11,126 nucleotides of DNA from Deltaproteobacteria bacterium (GTDB lineage Bacteria; SAR324; NAC60-12), in the NCBI GenBank assembly GCA_002707655.1, contig PANO01000027.1, forward strand, positions 12,070 through 23,195, in the 5' to 3' direction. Of this stretch, positions 1 through 6,577 are shown one piece after another. Each line of letters opens with the position of its first letter. Positions within the stretch are counted from its first letter, which is position 1. Below the pieces are notes generated by a model. That model ran no database searches. It was not told where the DNA came from and was given only the letters and a program-made list of their open reading frames with translations. A program made the position numbers and the translations under genes.

Positions 1-14
1 GGAACCGCCGTTTG

Positions 15-416
15 CTACAGCATCGGGTTGCGACGCAGCGTGAGGGTGAAGGAGGCTCCGGATTCCGTGGGGTCCGGGAGCGAGAAGGTCTGGATGAGGT
101 GCCCCTGCGCGGAAATCCGCACGGCGTTGTGAGCTTCAGAAAGCGCAAGCAGGGAGTGCCCGGAGAAATCGGTGACCCAAGTGCTGTTGCCGGAGGTGAG
201 GATCGCGCCGCCCACAGGTTGGGCGTTGTGATCTTGTACAAGGACTTTCAGGAGCGAAAGTCCATCCGTAAGGGTGGCGGCTACCGTTTCCGGAAAGTCG
301 TGAGGCGCTACGGAAACGCGGAACAAATCGGCCTCTTCTTGAATCCAAGCGAATCCGCTCGAAATTCCAAGCAAACTCAACCCTAAGCAAAGAATCAGAA
401 AATACTGTTTGGGCAT
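15..416 (-). CDS. small secreted protein of unknown function, carboxypeptidase-regulatory-like beta-sandwich
   Basis: A 133-residue protein encoded opposite to priA. The ATG at 416 is chosen because it starts directly with a signal peptide: Met-Pro-Lys-Gln, then a hydrophobic core (residues about 4-18) and a Gly-Phe-Ala end near residue 23. An in-frame ATG at 464 would put 16 extra residues before the signal and overlap the start of priA. The mature part has alternating beta-strand character. It has the pattern Val-Leu-Val-Gln-Asp, then Pro-Val-Gly-Gly-Ala, then Thr-Asp-Phe-Ser-Gly-His, then Val-Arg-Ile-Ser-Ala-Gln-Gly-His, then Phe-Thr-Leu-Thr-Leu-Arg. This resembles carboxypeptidase regulatory-like and similar Ig-type folds, which often mediate binding or stability in exported proteins. 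There is no catalytic motif and no lipobox cysteine, so it is predicted to be free in the periplasm or secreted. The stop codon is at 15-17. The fold call is inference; I do not recognise the gene. Confidence 0.6.
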   Translation of the reverse strand: MPKQYFLILCLGLSLLGISSGFAWIQEEADLFRVSVAPHDFPETVAATLTDGLSLLKVLVQDHNAQPVGGAILTSGNSTWVTDFSGHSLLALSEAHNAVRISAQGHLIQTFSLPDPTESGASFTLTLRRNPML

Positions 417-458
417 CGGTGTCACCAGTGGTAGCTTGTCCAAGCATTGAAGAAAAAT

Positions 459-2894
459 ATGCAAAAATCATGCTCCCAACCCTCCCACGGGTCTCCGGTG
501 GTGGAGGTCGCACTCAACCTACCCCTGCGCAAGACCTTCGATTACCGTTGGCCGGACGATTTTCCGCAAGCTCCCCAACCCGGAATTCGGGTGCTGGTTC
601 CCTTTGGAAACAGCAAGCGCGGGGGCATGGTGGTCCGGAGCAAGCCGACCTCGGAGCATCCGCGTCTCAAGTCCGTCTCCGAGGCGCTGGACGAGCAACC
701 CGCCTTGGCTTTGGAACTGCTCGAACTCAGTCGCTGGGTGGCGGAATACTACCTCGGCAGTTGGGGGGAGGTGTTGCATGCCGCAATGCCGGGGGGGCTG
801 GGAATGCGGATGGAAACGCGCTTCTGGCCGTTGCAAAAAACCCTGCCCGGATATGAGGATTTGAGCACACCCCTTCAGAAATTGGTGCCCCGCGAATCGT
901 GGACGCAAAAAGACTGGCAGCAGGCACAACCCACGGTTTGGGACGAAACGCGGCTCGAGCAGTGGCTACGGGACGGAGCCGTGCGCAAGGCGCATCAGCC
1001 GACCGGAATCAAGCTCAAGCCCCGCATGGAACGTTGGGTGCGTCTGCGACCGAACGCTGCACCAGAGTCACCTCCAACCAAACGGAAGACCAAACGCATC
1101 GAGGTGCTGAAACTACTGGAGCAAACTCCAGAGTGGTCGTGGAAAGCGTTGCAAACCGAGGTCTCGAACGCGGGTGCGGCACTCCGGAAACTCGCGGAGG
1201 AGGGCAAAATTGAGGTTTTTGAACGCAGAATCTTCCGGCGGTTTCTGCCACAAGCTCTTCCGGAGCGCGAAGCTTATCTCACCCTCAATCTCGCACAGGC
1301 CGAGGCATTTGCCGAGATTGACCGCAACCTCAAATCCAGAACCTACCAGACTTTTCTGCTCGAAGGGGTCACGGGCAGCGGCAAGACCGAGGTTTATCTT
1401 CACGCCGTCCGCACGGCTCGCAAGCTGGGCAAGTCGTGTCTCGTACTGGTCCCGGAAATCGCGCTCACACCGCAGTTGGTCAACCGTTTCCGCACACGCT
1501 TTGGCGATGAGATCGCGGTGCTGCACAGCGGCATGGACGACGGAGAACGGCTGGACGAGTGGTCGCGGGTACGGCAGGGGTTGGCGTTCATCGTCATCGG
1601 GGCACGGAGCGCGGTGTTCGCGCCGCTGGAGAATTTGGGGCTGATCATCCTTGATGAGGAACATGATTCCTCCTACAAGCAAGGGGAGTCGCCGCGCTAT
1701 CACGGGCGTGATGTCGCAATCATGCGCGGGTATCGCTGCGGGGCGACGGTGGTGCTGGGTTCCGCAACCCCCTCGCTGGAATCGGTTCACAACGTGGCTT
1801 CCGGAAAATACACGCCGCTCACGCTTCCGGAGCGTGTTGAACAAGCCGAACTCCCTGAGATTCGAGTGCTGGATTTGCGCAACACTCCTCGGCTTCCGGG
1901 CAGTCCATTTCTCTCGGAACCCCTTTTGGCGGCGATGCAGGAACGCTTGCAACGCCGTGAGCAAACCATCCTCTTTCTCAACCGCCGGGGTTACGCGCCG
2001 CTCGTGCTGTGTCCGGATTGCCAACACACCCACACCTGCCCGCATTGCAGCCTCTCGCTGGTGTTGCACCAAGGAATCGGACGGTTGCGCTGCCACCAGT
2101 GCGAGTTCGCTCAGCCGCTACCCTCTCGCTGTCCCGGATGCCGCACAGAACGCCCTCCAAAAATCATCGGCGTGGGCACCGAACAGGTCGAATCCGAGTT
2201 GAACCTACGCTTGCCGGATGCCCGCATTTTGCGCATGGACCGCGACACCCTGCACGGCAAGCACGCGCTTTCCCGGATGTACGAGCGCATCCGGCAACAC
2301 GAGGTGGACCTCGTGATTGGCACCCAGTTGGTCACCAAGGGACACGACTTTCCGGAAGTCACGCTCGTTGGGGTGTTGCTTGCGGACCTTGGACTCAACC
2401 TCCCGGATTTCCGGGCGAGCGAGCGCACCTTCCAACTGCTCACACAGGTTTCCGGACGCGCCGGACGAGGGACCAAACCGGGTGAGGTGATCATCCAGTC
2501 TTACAATCCTCGGCATCACAGTGTCCTCTGCGCCCAAGCTCACGACCCCAGTGGTTTCCGCAAACTCGAACTCGCACGCCGTGACGAACTAAGACTCCCC
2601 CCCTTCCAACACCTTGCACTCGTGGTTTGTGCGAGTCCGGACGAACGACGGGCCACGCACTTGGCCGAACAATTGGCCTCCCGACTTTCCGCATGCAACC
2701 CCAGCGTGCGCTGGAGCGGCCCAACGGAAGCCCCGTTCCGCAAACTGCGGTCCCGCTACCGCGTCCAGCTTTTGCTGCGAGCCGTACAAGTAAGCCTCTT
2801 GCGCCAAGTCCTGAAGCGTTTGCTGGAACCGGAACTTTCCTTGCGCCGTAACGAACAGGTGATCGTGGACGTGGATCCCGTGGATTTGCTGTAA
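459..2894 (+). CDS. priA: primosomal replication-restart helicase PriA
   Basis: PriA is a superfamily 2, 3'-to-5' DNA helicase that recognises stalled forks and reloads the replicative helicase. Numbered from ATG 459 (811 residues), the order matches the family. The N-terminal DNA-binding domain begins Val-Glu-Val-Ala-Leu-Asn-Leu-Pro-Leu at about residue 15, followed by a winged-helix region at about 210-260. Walker A is GVTGSGKT (303-310) and the DEAH-type box is DEEH (399-402). Eight zinc-ligand cysteines sit at 518, 521, 527, 530, 545, 548, 558 and 561. The motif VI region is QVSGRAGRG (663-671). The end, Val-Asp-Val-Asp-Pro-Val-Asp-Leu-Leu, is typical, so the gene is complete and of normal length. 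The start is uncertain: a TTG at 447 adds four residues, and a GTG at 498 would begin closest to where most PriA proteins start. No strong ribosome-binding site separates these. It is divergent from the small secreted gene, and the 103 bases after its stop hold no clear terminator. Confidence 0.97.
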   Translation: MQKSCSQPSHGSPVVEVALNLPLRKTFDYRWPDDFPQAPQPGIRVLVPFGNSKRGGMVVRSKPTSEHPRLKSVSEALDEQPALALELLELSRWVAEYYLGSWGEVLHAAMPGGLGMRMETRFWPLQKTLPGYEDLSTPLQKLVPRESWTQKDWQQAQPTVWDETRLEQWLRDGAVRKAHQPTGIKLKPRMERWVRLRPNAAPESPPTKRKTKRIEVLKLLEQTPEWSWKALQTEVSNAGAALRKLAEEGKIEVFERRIFRRFLPQALPEREAYLTLNLAQAEAFAEIDRNLKSRTYQTFLLEGVTGSGKTEVYLHAVRTARKLGKSCLVLVPEIALTPQLVNRFRTRFGDEIAVLHSGMDDGERLDEWSRVRQGLAFIVIGARSAVFAPLENLGLIILDEEHDSSYKQGESPRYHGRDVAIMRGYRCGATVVLGSATPSLESVHNVASGKYTPLTLPERVEQAELPEIRVLDLRNTPRLPGSPFLSEPLLAAMQERLQRREQTILFLNRRGYAPLVLCPDCQHTHTCPHCSLSLVLHQGIGRLRCHQCEFAQPLPSRCPGCRTERPPKIIGVGTEQVESELNLRLPDARILRMDRDTLHGKHALSRMYERIRQHEVDLVIGTQLVTKGHDFPEVTLVGVLLADLGLNLPDFRASERTFQLLTQVSGRAGRGTKPGEVIIQSYNPRHHSVLCAQAHDPSGFRKLELARRDELRLPPFQHLALVVCASPDERRATHLAEQLASRLSACNPSVRWSGPTEAPFRKLRSRYRVQLLLRAVQVSLLRQVLKRLLEPELSLRRNEQVIVDVDPVDLL

Positions 2895-2997
2895 GTCCGA
2901 GCCATCATCAGACTTGAGGGTTCAAGCGAGTACGCTACGCTGGTTCCGTTTCGCATTGAAGAACACATTTTGACAACCCCATCACCAGCAACTCCAC

Positions 2998-4353
2998 ATG
3001 CCCGACACGCAATTCTTCACCGATCATAACGCCCGCCACGTGTTTCACCCAATGGGGCATCCGGCAGAAATCCAGTCCAACCCTCCCCGTATCATCTGCA
3101 AGGGTGAGGGCGTGTTCATCGAGGACGAGCAGGGCAACCGTGTGGTGGACGCAGTGGGAGGTTTGTGGAATGTCAACCTCGGCTATTCCTGCGAGCCGAT
3201 CAAGCAGGCGATTGCCGAGCAATTAGCAGAACTGCCCTACTACTCGTCATTCCGGGGCACGACCACTCCGGGCGTGATCGAGCTTTCGGAACGGCTCACG
3301 CAACTGCTTGCGCCTGAAAAAATGCGGCGGGCTTTCTTCACCTCCGGAGGTTCGGACAGCATCGAAACCGCCCTGCGCTTGGCACGGCAATACTGGAAGG
3401 TGCAGGGGCAGGGGGACCGCTACAAGTTCATGTCCTTCAAGAAGGGCTACCACGGCACCCATTTTGGCGGGGCGTCCATCAACGGAAGCGACCGCTTCCG
3501 GCGCGGATACGAGCCGATGCTGCCGGGTTGCATCCATGTACTCTTTCCCGCGCTTTACCGAAACCCACTGGGCGCAACTGATCCGGAAGCACTGGCCGAG
3601 CAGTGCCTCGCCCTGATCGAGGACGAGATCAAGTTCCAGAATGCAGACACGATTGCCGCCTTCATCGCCGAGCCGGTTTTGGGAGCCGGAGGAGTGTATC
3701 CGCCGCCGCCCAACCTCTGGCCGGGGCTGCGTGCCCTCTGCGACAAATACGACATCCTGCTGATTGCCGACGAGGTCATCACGGGCTTCGGGCGGGCAGG
3801 CGACTGGTTCGGCAGCCGCGTCTGGGGCGTGGCTCCAGACATCATCTGCCTCGCCAAGGCGATCACTTCCGGTTACTTCCCGCTGGGTGCGGTGATGCTC
3901 AACGAAAAGCTCGAAACCGCCTTCATGCAGGATCAAGAACAACTGGCGGCGATTTACCACGGCTACACCTACTCCGGACACCCTGTTGGTTGCGCCGCTG
4001 CGCTCACTGCGTTGGACGAAACCTTCAAGCTCGACCTGCCCGGAAATTCACTGGCACGGGGCGAACAGATCATGAACCGCCTGCAAGCCTTGCAAGACGA
4101 GGTGGAAATCATCGGAGAAGTCCGGGGTCGTGGCTTGATGGTCGGGATCGAACTCGTCTCGGACCGGGACGCCAAAACTCCGCTTTCCCCACAAATCGCC
4201 GGAGCCATCGGCAACGCCACCTTTGAGGCAGGAGTCTTCGTGCGGATTTCCGGGAACATCATCATCCTCTCCCCGCCGCTAATTCTGAGCGCATCCGAGG
4301 CGGATCAGATTTGTGATGCCTTGGAGGTTGGACTGAAATCGGTTTCCCTATAA
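2998..4353 (+). CDS. PLP-dependent class III (omega-) aminotransferase
   Basis: A 451-residue cytosolic fold-type I transaminase, the usual length for the class. It moves an amino group from an amine or omega-amino acid to a keto acid such as pyruvate through pyridoxal phosphate. Visible landmarks are the phosphate-binding Ser-Gly-Gly-Ser-Asp-Ser (116-121), Tyr-His-Gly stacking on the cofactor ring (151-153), and Asp258 in Ala-Asp-Glu-Val-Ile-Thr-Gly-Phe-Gly-Arg, which binds the pyridine nitrogen. Lys287 in Leu-Ala-Lys-Ala-Ile-Thr-Ser-Gly-Tyr forms the Schiff base. Arg416 in Phe-Val-Arg-Ile-Ser-Gly sits where omega-transaminases carry the substrate-carboxylate arginine. The N-terminal pattern Gly-Gly-Leu-Trp-Asn-Val-Asn-Leu-Gly-Tyr fits the taurine/beta-alanine:pyruvate group, but substrate cannot be read from sequence. 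The stop lies 3 bases before tctB, so the two are surely co-transcribed, suggesting the transaminase acts on what the transporter imports or on a product of it. No clear Shine-Dalgarno precedes the ATG. Confidence 0.93.
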   Translation: MPDTQFFTDHNARHVFHPMGHPAEIQSNPPRIICKGEGVFIEDEQGNRVVDAVGGLWNVNLGYSCEPIKQAIAEQLAELPYYSSFRGTTTPGVIELSERLTQLLAPEKMRRAFFTSGGSDSIETALRLARQYWKVQGQGDRYKFMSFKKGYHGTHFGGASINGSDRFRRGYEPMLPGCIHVLFPALYRNPLGATDPEALAEQCLALIEDEIKFQNADTIAAFIAEPVLGAGGVYPPPPNLWPGLRALCDKYDILLIADEVITGFGRAGDWFGSRVWGVAPDIICLAKAITSGYFPLGAVMLNEKLETAFMQDQEQLAAIYHGYTYSGHPVGCAAALTALDETFKLDLPGNSLARGEQIMNRLQALQDEVEIIGEVRGRGLMVGIELVSDRDAKTPLSPQIAGAIGNATFEAGVFVRISGNIIILSPPLILSASEADQICDALEVGLKSVSL

Positions 4354-4356
4354 CCC

Positions 4357-4875
4357 GTGTCTTCCCGACTCGAACTCGGCCTGCGGGTGTTCGCACTGGT
4401 GGCGTCGGTCTCCTTGCTCACGCAGATTGATGCGCAGACAAAGTGGATCAAGCGCGTGGATTTGACGATGCAACCGCGTCTTTGGCCGATCCTCGCATTG
4501 GTGTTGATGGTCGTGTCCGCACTGGCGATGTGCGTTGTTGGGTTCCGCAAACTGCGCAGCAATCAAGTGCAATCCGCACTCCCTGAACGCTCCCTGTTGC
4601 TGGAGTGGTGGCTACCGCTCGAATACAGCCTTTGGTTCCTCGCATATGTTTATGTTGTTGGTCTCGCAGGTTATCTGTTGGCAACACTGGGCTTCATGCT
4701 CGTGCTGACCTACCGCGCAGGTTTCCGGGAAAAACGCTGGTTTGGCTGGGCCGTGGTCGTCGGCTTGACGGTGGTGCTGTCGTTCCGGACGGCACTTCAG
4801 GTGCGGTTGCCGAGTGGTCAGCTTTACGAGTTGCTGCCCCCGGGGTTCCGCAATTTCATGATCACTTATTTCTAG
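4357..4875 (+). CDS. tctB: tripartite tricarboxylate transporter small membrane subunit TctB
   Basis: A 172-residue integral membrane protein with four hydrophobic segments, at about residues 7-23, 43-62, 87-115 and 124-142. This is the expected architecture of the small subunit of tripartite tricarboxylate transporters (TctB family). These are secondary carriers driven by an ion gradient that take up carboxylates delivered by a periplasmic TctC protein. The segment Met-Gln-Pro-Arg-Leu-Trp-Pro before the second membrane span matches the family's Pro-containing entry. The C-terminal Leu-Pro-Pro-Gly-Phe-Arg-Asn-Phe-Met-Ile is characteristic. The start is GTG, 3 bases after the aminotransferase stop, with no Shine-Dalgarno of its own, which suggests translational coupling. 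tctA follows 9 bases after its stop. TctB sequences diverge widely, so the call rests on topology, C-terminal motif and its place next to tctA. Confidence 0.87.
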   Translation: MSSRLELGLRVFALVASVSLLTQIDAQTKWIKRVDLTMQPRLWPILALVLMVVSALAMCVVGFRKLRSNQVQSALPERSLLLEWWLPLEYSLWFLAYVYVVGLAGYLLATLGFMLVLTYRAGFREKRWFGWAVVVGLTVVLSFRTALQVRLPSGQLYELLPPGFRNFMITYF

Positions 4876-4884
4876 CGGCCTCCT

Positions 4885-6387
4885 GTGTTGGAACTTTTGT
4901 TGGAGGGTTTGCTGAACATCGCCCGCATGGATGTCGCGCTGGCGCTGGTGATTGGTGCCGTGGGTGGCGTCATCATCGGGGCAATTCCGGGAGTCGGCCC
5001 GGCAGTGGCGATTGCGATTCTGCTGCCCGCGACCTACAAGCTCGATCCGCTGGTGGGGTTGACGCTGCTGCTTGGCATCTACGGTGCTTCGATGTACGGC
5101 GGGGCGATTCCGGCGATCCTCATCAACACCCCCGGAACTCCGGTCAACGCGCTGACGACCTACGATGGTTACAGCATGACCAAGCAGGGGCAGCCAAGGC
5201 GGGCGCTTTCGCTGGCGTACAGCGCAAGTTTTGTGGGGGGCATGATCAGCATCCTCGCACTGATCACCTTGGCTCCCAACCTTGCGGCTATCGCACCATA
5301 CTTTGGCAGTCGAGAAATCTTTCTCGCCGCACTGCTCGGCCTTGTGCTGGTGATTGTGGCCCACCGCGACCATACGCTTGCTGCTGCCTTTTTGGTGGGG
5401 TTAGGAGTATTCTTCGCCACGGTCGGCATGGAACCCGTGCGGCTTTCAACGCGCTTCACCTTCGGAATCTCATGGTTGCGCGGGGGCTTCCATTTGATTC
5501 CGGTGGTTCTCGGACTCTTCGCCATCTCGCAAGCTTTCATTTTGTTGATTGGAAGCCCCGCCAAGCACAAGATGCCCAAGCTCACGGGCAGCCCCTTTGA
5601 GGGTTTGCTGGAGGTCTTCCGCATGAAGCGCGTGGCCGTGTCCTCCTCAGTGTTTGGAATCATCATGGGAATCATCCCCGGAGTCGGAGAATTCCTCGCG
5701 CAGTTCTTCTCGTACAACCTTGCGCAAAAACTCTCGAAAACTCCGGAACAATTCGGAAAAGGCTCTCCGGAGGGCTTGATCGCCTCGGAAGCCGCGAACA
5801 ACGCCGTGCCTGCCGCCGCGATGATTCCGCTGCTCGCGCTCGGCATTCCGGGAGAGGCGCTGACCGCGATGATGCTCTCGGTGTTCCGGGTTCACAACCT
5901 TGTTCCCGGACCCAAGCTTTTCCAAACTCAGCAAGATTTGGTCGTCAGCCTCTACCTCTGCCTCTTCATCACCAACCTGCTCATCCTCGCCTTTCTGCTG
6001 GTTTCGACCCCCTTGTTGATCCGGGTGATCCATGTTCCGGAGCGTTTTTTGGGGGTTTCCGTGCTGGCACTTTCGCTGGTCGGAGTTTACTCGATCCGCA
6101 ACCAGGTCACCGATTGCTGGATCGCCACTGCGTTCGGACTGTTTGGTTATGTGCTGCGGCGCGTCGACTGGCCGCTGGTGCCGATCATCCTCGGCATCAT
6201 CCTCGGTGAGATCATGGAGGAGAAATTCCGAGCCAGCCTTGCCCGCGTGGAAACCCCACTGGACTTTGTGACCCGACCCGCTGCCGCCACCATCGCCGCA
6301 CTGATCACCCTCGCCCTGCTCTCCCATCTGGTCGCGGAATTCCGCAGTTGGAAAGTACGGCGGAGTCTTGCTGCCGTGGAGCCGTAG
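4885..6387 (+). CDS. tctA: tripartite tricarboxylate transporter large permease TctA
   Basis: The 500-residue channel subunit of a TTT-type importer, normal family length, with roughly ten to twelve hydrophobic segments. The two inverted halves each carry the family's Pro-Gly loop: Gly-Ala-Ile-Pro-Gly-Val-Gly at 32-38 and Gly-Ile-Ile-Pro-Gly-Val-Gly at 261-267. After the second loop come Phe-Gly-Lys-Gly-Ser-Pro-Glu-Gly-Leu and the highly conserved Glu-Ala-Ala-Asn-Asn-Ala (302-307), then Leu-Gly-Ile-Pro-Gly. Tyr-Gly-Gly-Ala-Ile-Pro-Ala-Ile-Leu-Ile-Asn-Thr-Pro-Gly near residue 72 is the matching substrate-site signature in the first half. The likely start is the GTG at 4885; no Shine-Dalgarno is visible. 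It closes the aminotransferase-tctB-tctA unit. The expected periplasmic receptor TctC is absent, so it must be encoded elsewhere. The transported substrate is unknown; TTT systems take up citrate, other di- and tricarboxylates and several unrelated organic acids. Confidence 0.96.
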   Translation: MLELLLEGLLNIARMDVALALVIGAVGGVIIGAIPGVGPAVAIAILLPATYKLDPLVGLTLLLGIYGASMYGGAIPAILINTPGTPVNALTTYDGYSMTKQGQPRRALSLAYSASFVGGMISILALITLAPNLAAIAPYFGSREIFLAALLGLVLVIVAHRDHTLAAAFLVGLGVFFATVGMEPVRLSTRFTFGISWLRGGFHLIPVVLGLFAISQAFILLIGSPAKHKMPKLTGSPFEGLLEVFRMKRVAVSSSVFGIIMGIIPGVGEFLAQFFSYNLAQKLSKTPEQFGKGSPEGLIASEAANNAVPAAAMIPLLALGIPGEALTAMMLSVFRVHNLVPGPKLFQTQQDLVVSLYLCLFITNLLILAFLLVSTPLLIRVIHVPERFLGVSVLALSLVGVYSIRNQVTDCWIATAFGLFGYVLRRVDWPLVPIILGIILGEIMEEKFRASLARVETPLDFVTRPAAATIAALITLALLSHLVAEFRSWKVRRSLAAVEP

Positions 6388-6403
6388 CCTCCGGACGGTT
6401 AAC

Positions 6404-6452
6404 AAAAAAAAGAACGGTGGCTCTTGACTCTACAAGTTAAGGGCGATAGAAT
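6404..6452 (+). promoter_or_regulatory. strong sigma-70 type promoter with upstream A-tract for the ABC importer operon
   Basis: A -35 element TTGACT (6424-6429) lies 17 bases before a -10 element TAGAAT (6447-6452). Each hexamer is one base from consensus and the spacing is ideal. A run of eight A (6404-6411) falls about 48-55 bases before the predicted start near 6459, where UP elements sit. The promoter is in the only long plus-strand gap before the binding-protein gene and would give a leader of about 118 bases. The call is from pattern only; no transcript data. Confidence 0.72.
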
Positions 6453-6480
6453 TGCGCGTGTGCAAGTGTCTGTTCAAAAG

Positions 6481-6495
6481 CCAACGGGCCGTTGG
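6481..6495. promoter_or_regulatory. perfect 15-base inverted repeat in the leader, possible operator or mRNA hairpin
   Basis: CCAACGG and CCGTTGG flank a single central G, a perfect dyad 22-36 bases after the predicted transcription start. As DNA, its symmetry and position just downstream of the promoter fit a repressor operator. As RNA, it folds into a six-pair stem with a three-base GGC loop. No second copy was found in the window. Which role applies, if either, cannot be decided from sequence. Confidence 0.45.
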
Positions 6496-6502
6496 TGCTC
6501 TC

Positions 6503-6515
6503 ACGCTAGACGCTA
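6503..6515 (+). repeat. short direct repeat ACGCTA-G-ACGCTA
   Basis: Two copies of ACGCTA separated by one base lie between the dyad and the hairpins of the leader. The same word recurs as overlapping copies at 2932-2941, in the gap after priA, another non-coding stretch. A chance origin is quite possible. Confidence 0.35.
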
Positions 6516-6548
6516 AACCCATACGATAGGGTTGACCTTGGTTCACCC
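6516..6548 (+). promoter_or_regulatory. two mutually exclusive leader hairpins
   Basis: AACCC (6516-6520) can pair with GGGTT (6529-6533) over an 8-base loop. The same GGGTT begins a second hairpin, in which 6529-6537 pairs with 6540-6548 with one mismatch, one G-T pair and a two-base turn that would open in practice. Because both use GGGTT they cannot form together. The region ends 18 bases before the ribosome-binding site. No known riboswitch class was recognised. Confidence 0.3.
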
Positions 6549-6565
6549 ATTTTACTAACTCTTTC

Positions 6566-6571
6566 AAGGAG
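6566..6571 (+). promoter_or_regulatory. strong Shine-Dalgarno site of the binding-protein gene
   Basis: AAGGAG, six bases before the ATG at 6578, is the only textbook ribosome-binding site in the window. It fixes the start of the binding-protein gene and predicts high translation compared with the downstream permease and ATPase genes, which lack such a site. Confidence 0.85.
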
Positions 6572-6577
6572 AAAACC

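Noticed and set aside
417..464. Sixteen-residue N-terminal extension of the minus-strand secreted protein
   Set aside because: It would bury the signal peptide and overlap the start of priA; the ATG at 416 gives a normal signal sequence.
1113..2096. A minus-strand open frame of 327 codons inside priA
   Set aside because: It covers the conserved PriA helicase motifs in antisense, has no recognisable domain, and follows from GC-rich third positions.
2913..2926. Hairpin CTTGA-GGGT-TCAAG after priA
   Set aside because: A five-pair stem without a T-tract is too weak to call a terminator and is expected by chance.
2970..2998. A perfect -35 hexamer TTGACA before the aminotransferase
   Set aside because: No acceptable -10 element lies 15-19 bases downstream; the sequence there is C- and A-rich and runs into the start codon. 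The weak pair TTGAGG (2914) and TACGCT (2936) is no better supported.
6374..6398. Possible terminator at the end of tctA
   Set aside because: Only interrupted stems can be drawn (CCG/CGG plus GGAG/CTCC, or alternatively GCCGT/ACGGT). They overlap the stop codon and are followed by an A-rich, not T-rich, stretch.
4612..6405. Minus-strand open frames of about 250 codons opposite tctB and tctA
   Set aside because: Their translations are rich in His, Gln, Arg and Asp, typical of reversed membrane-protein codons, and have no domain signature.
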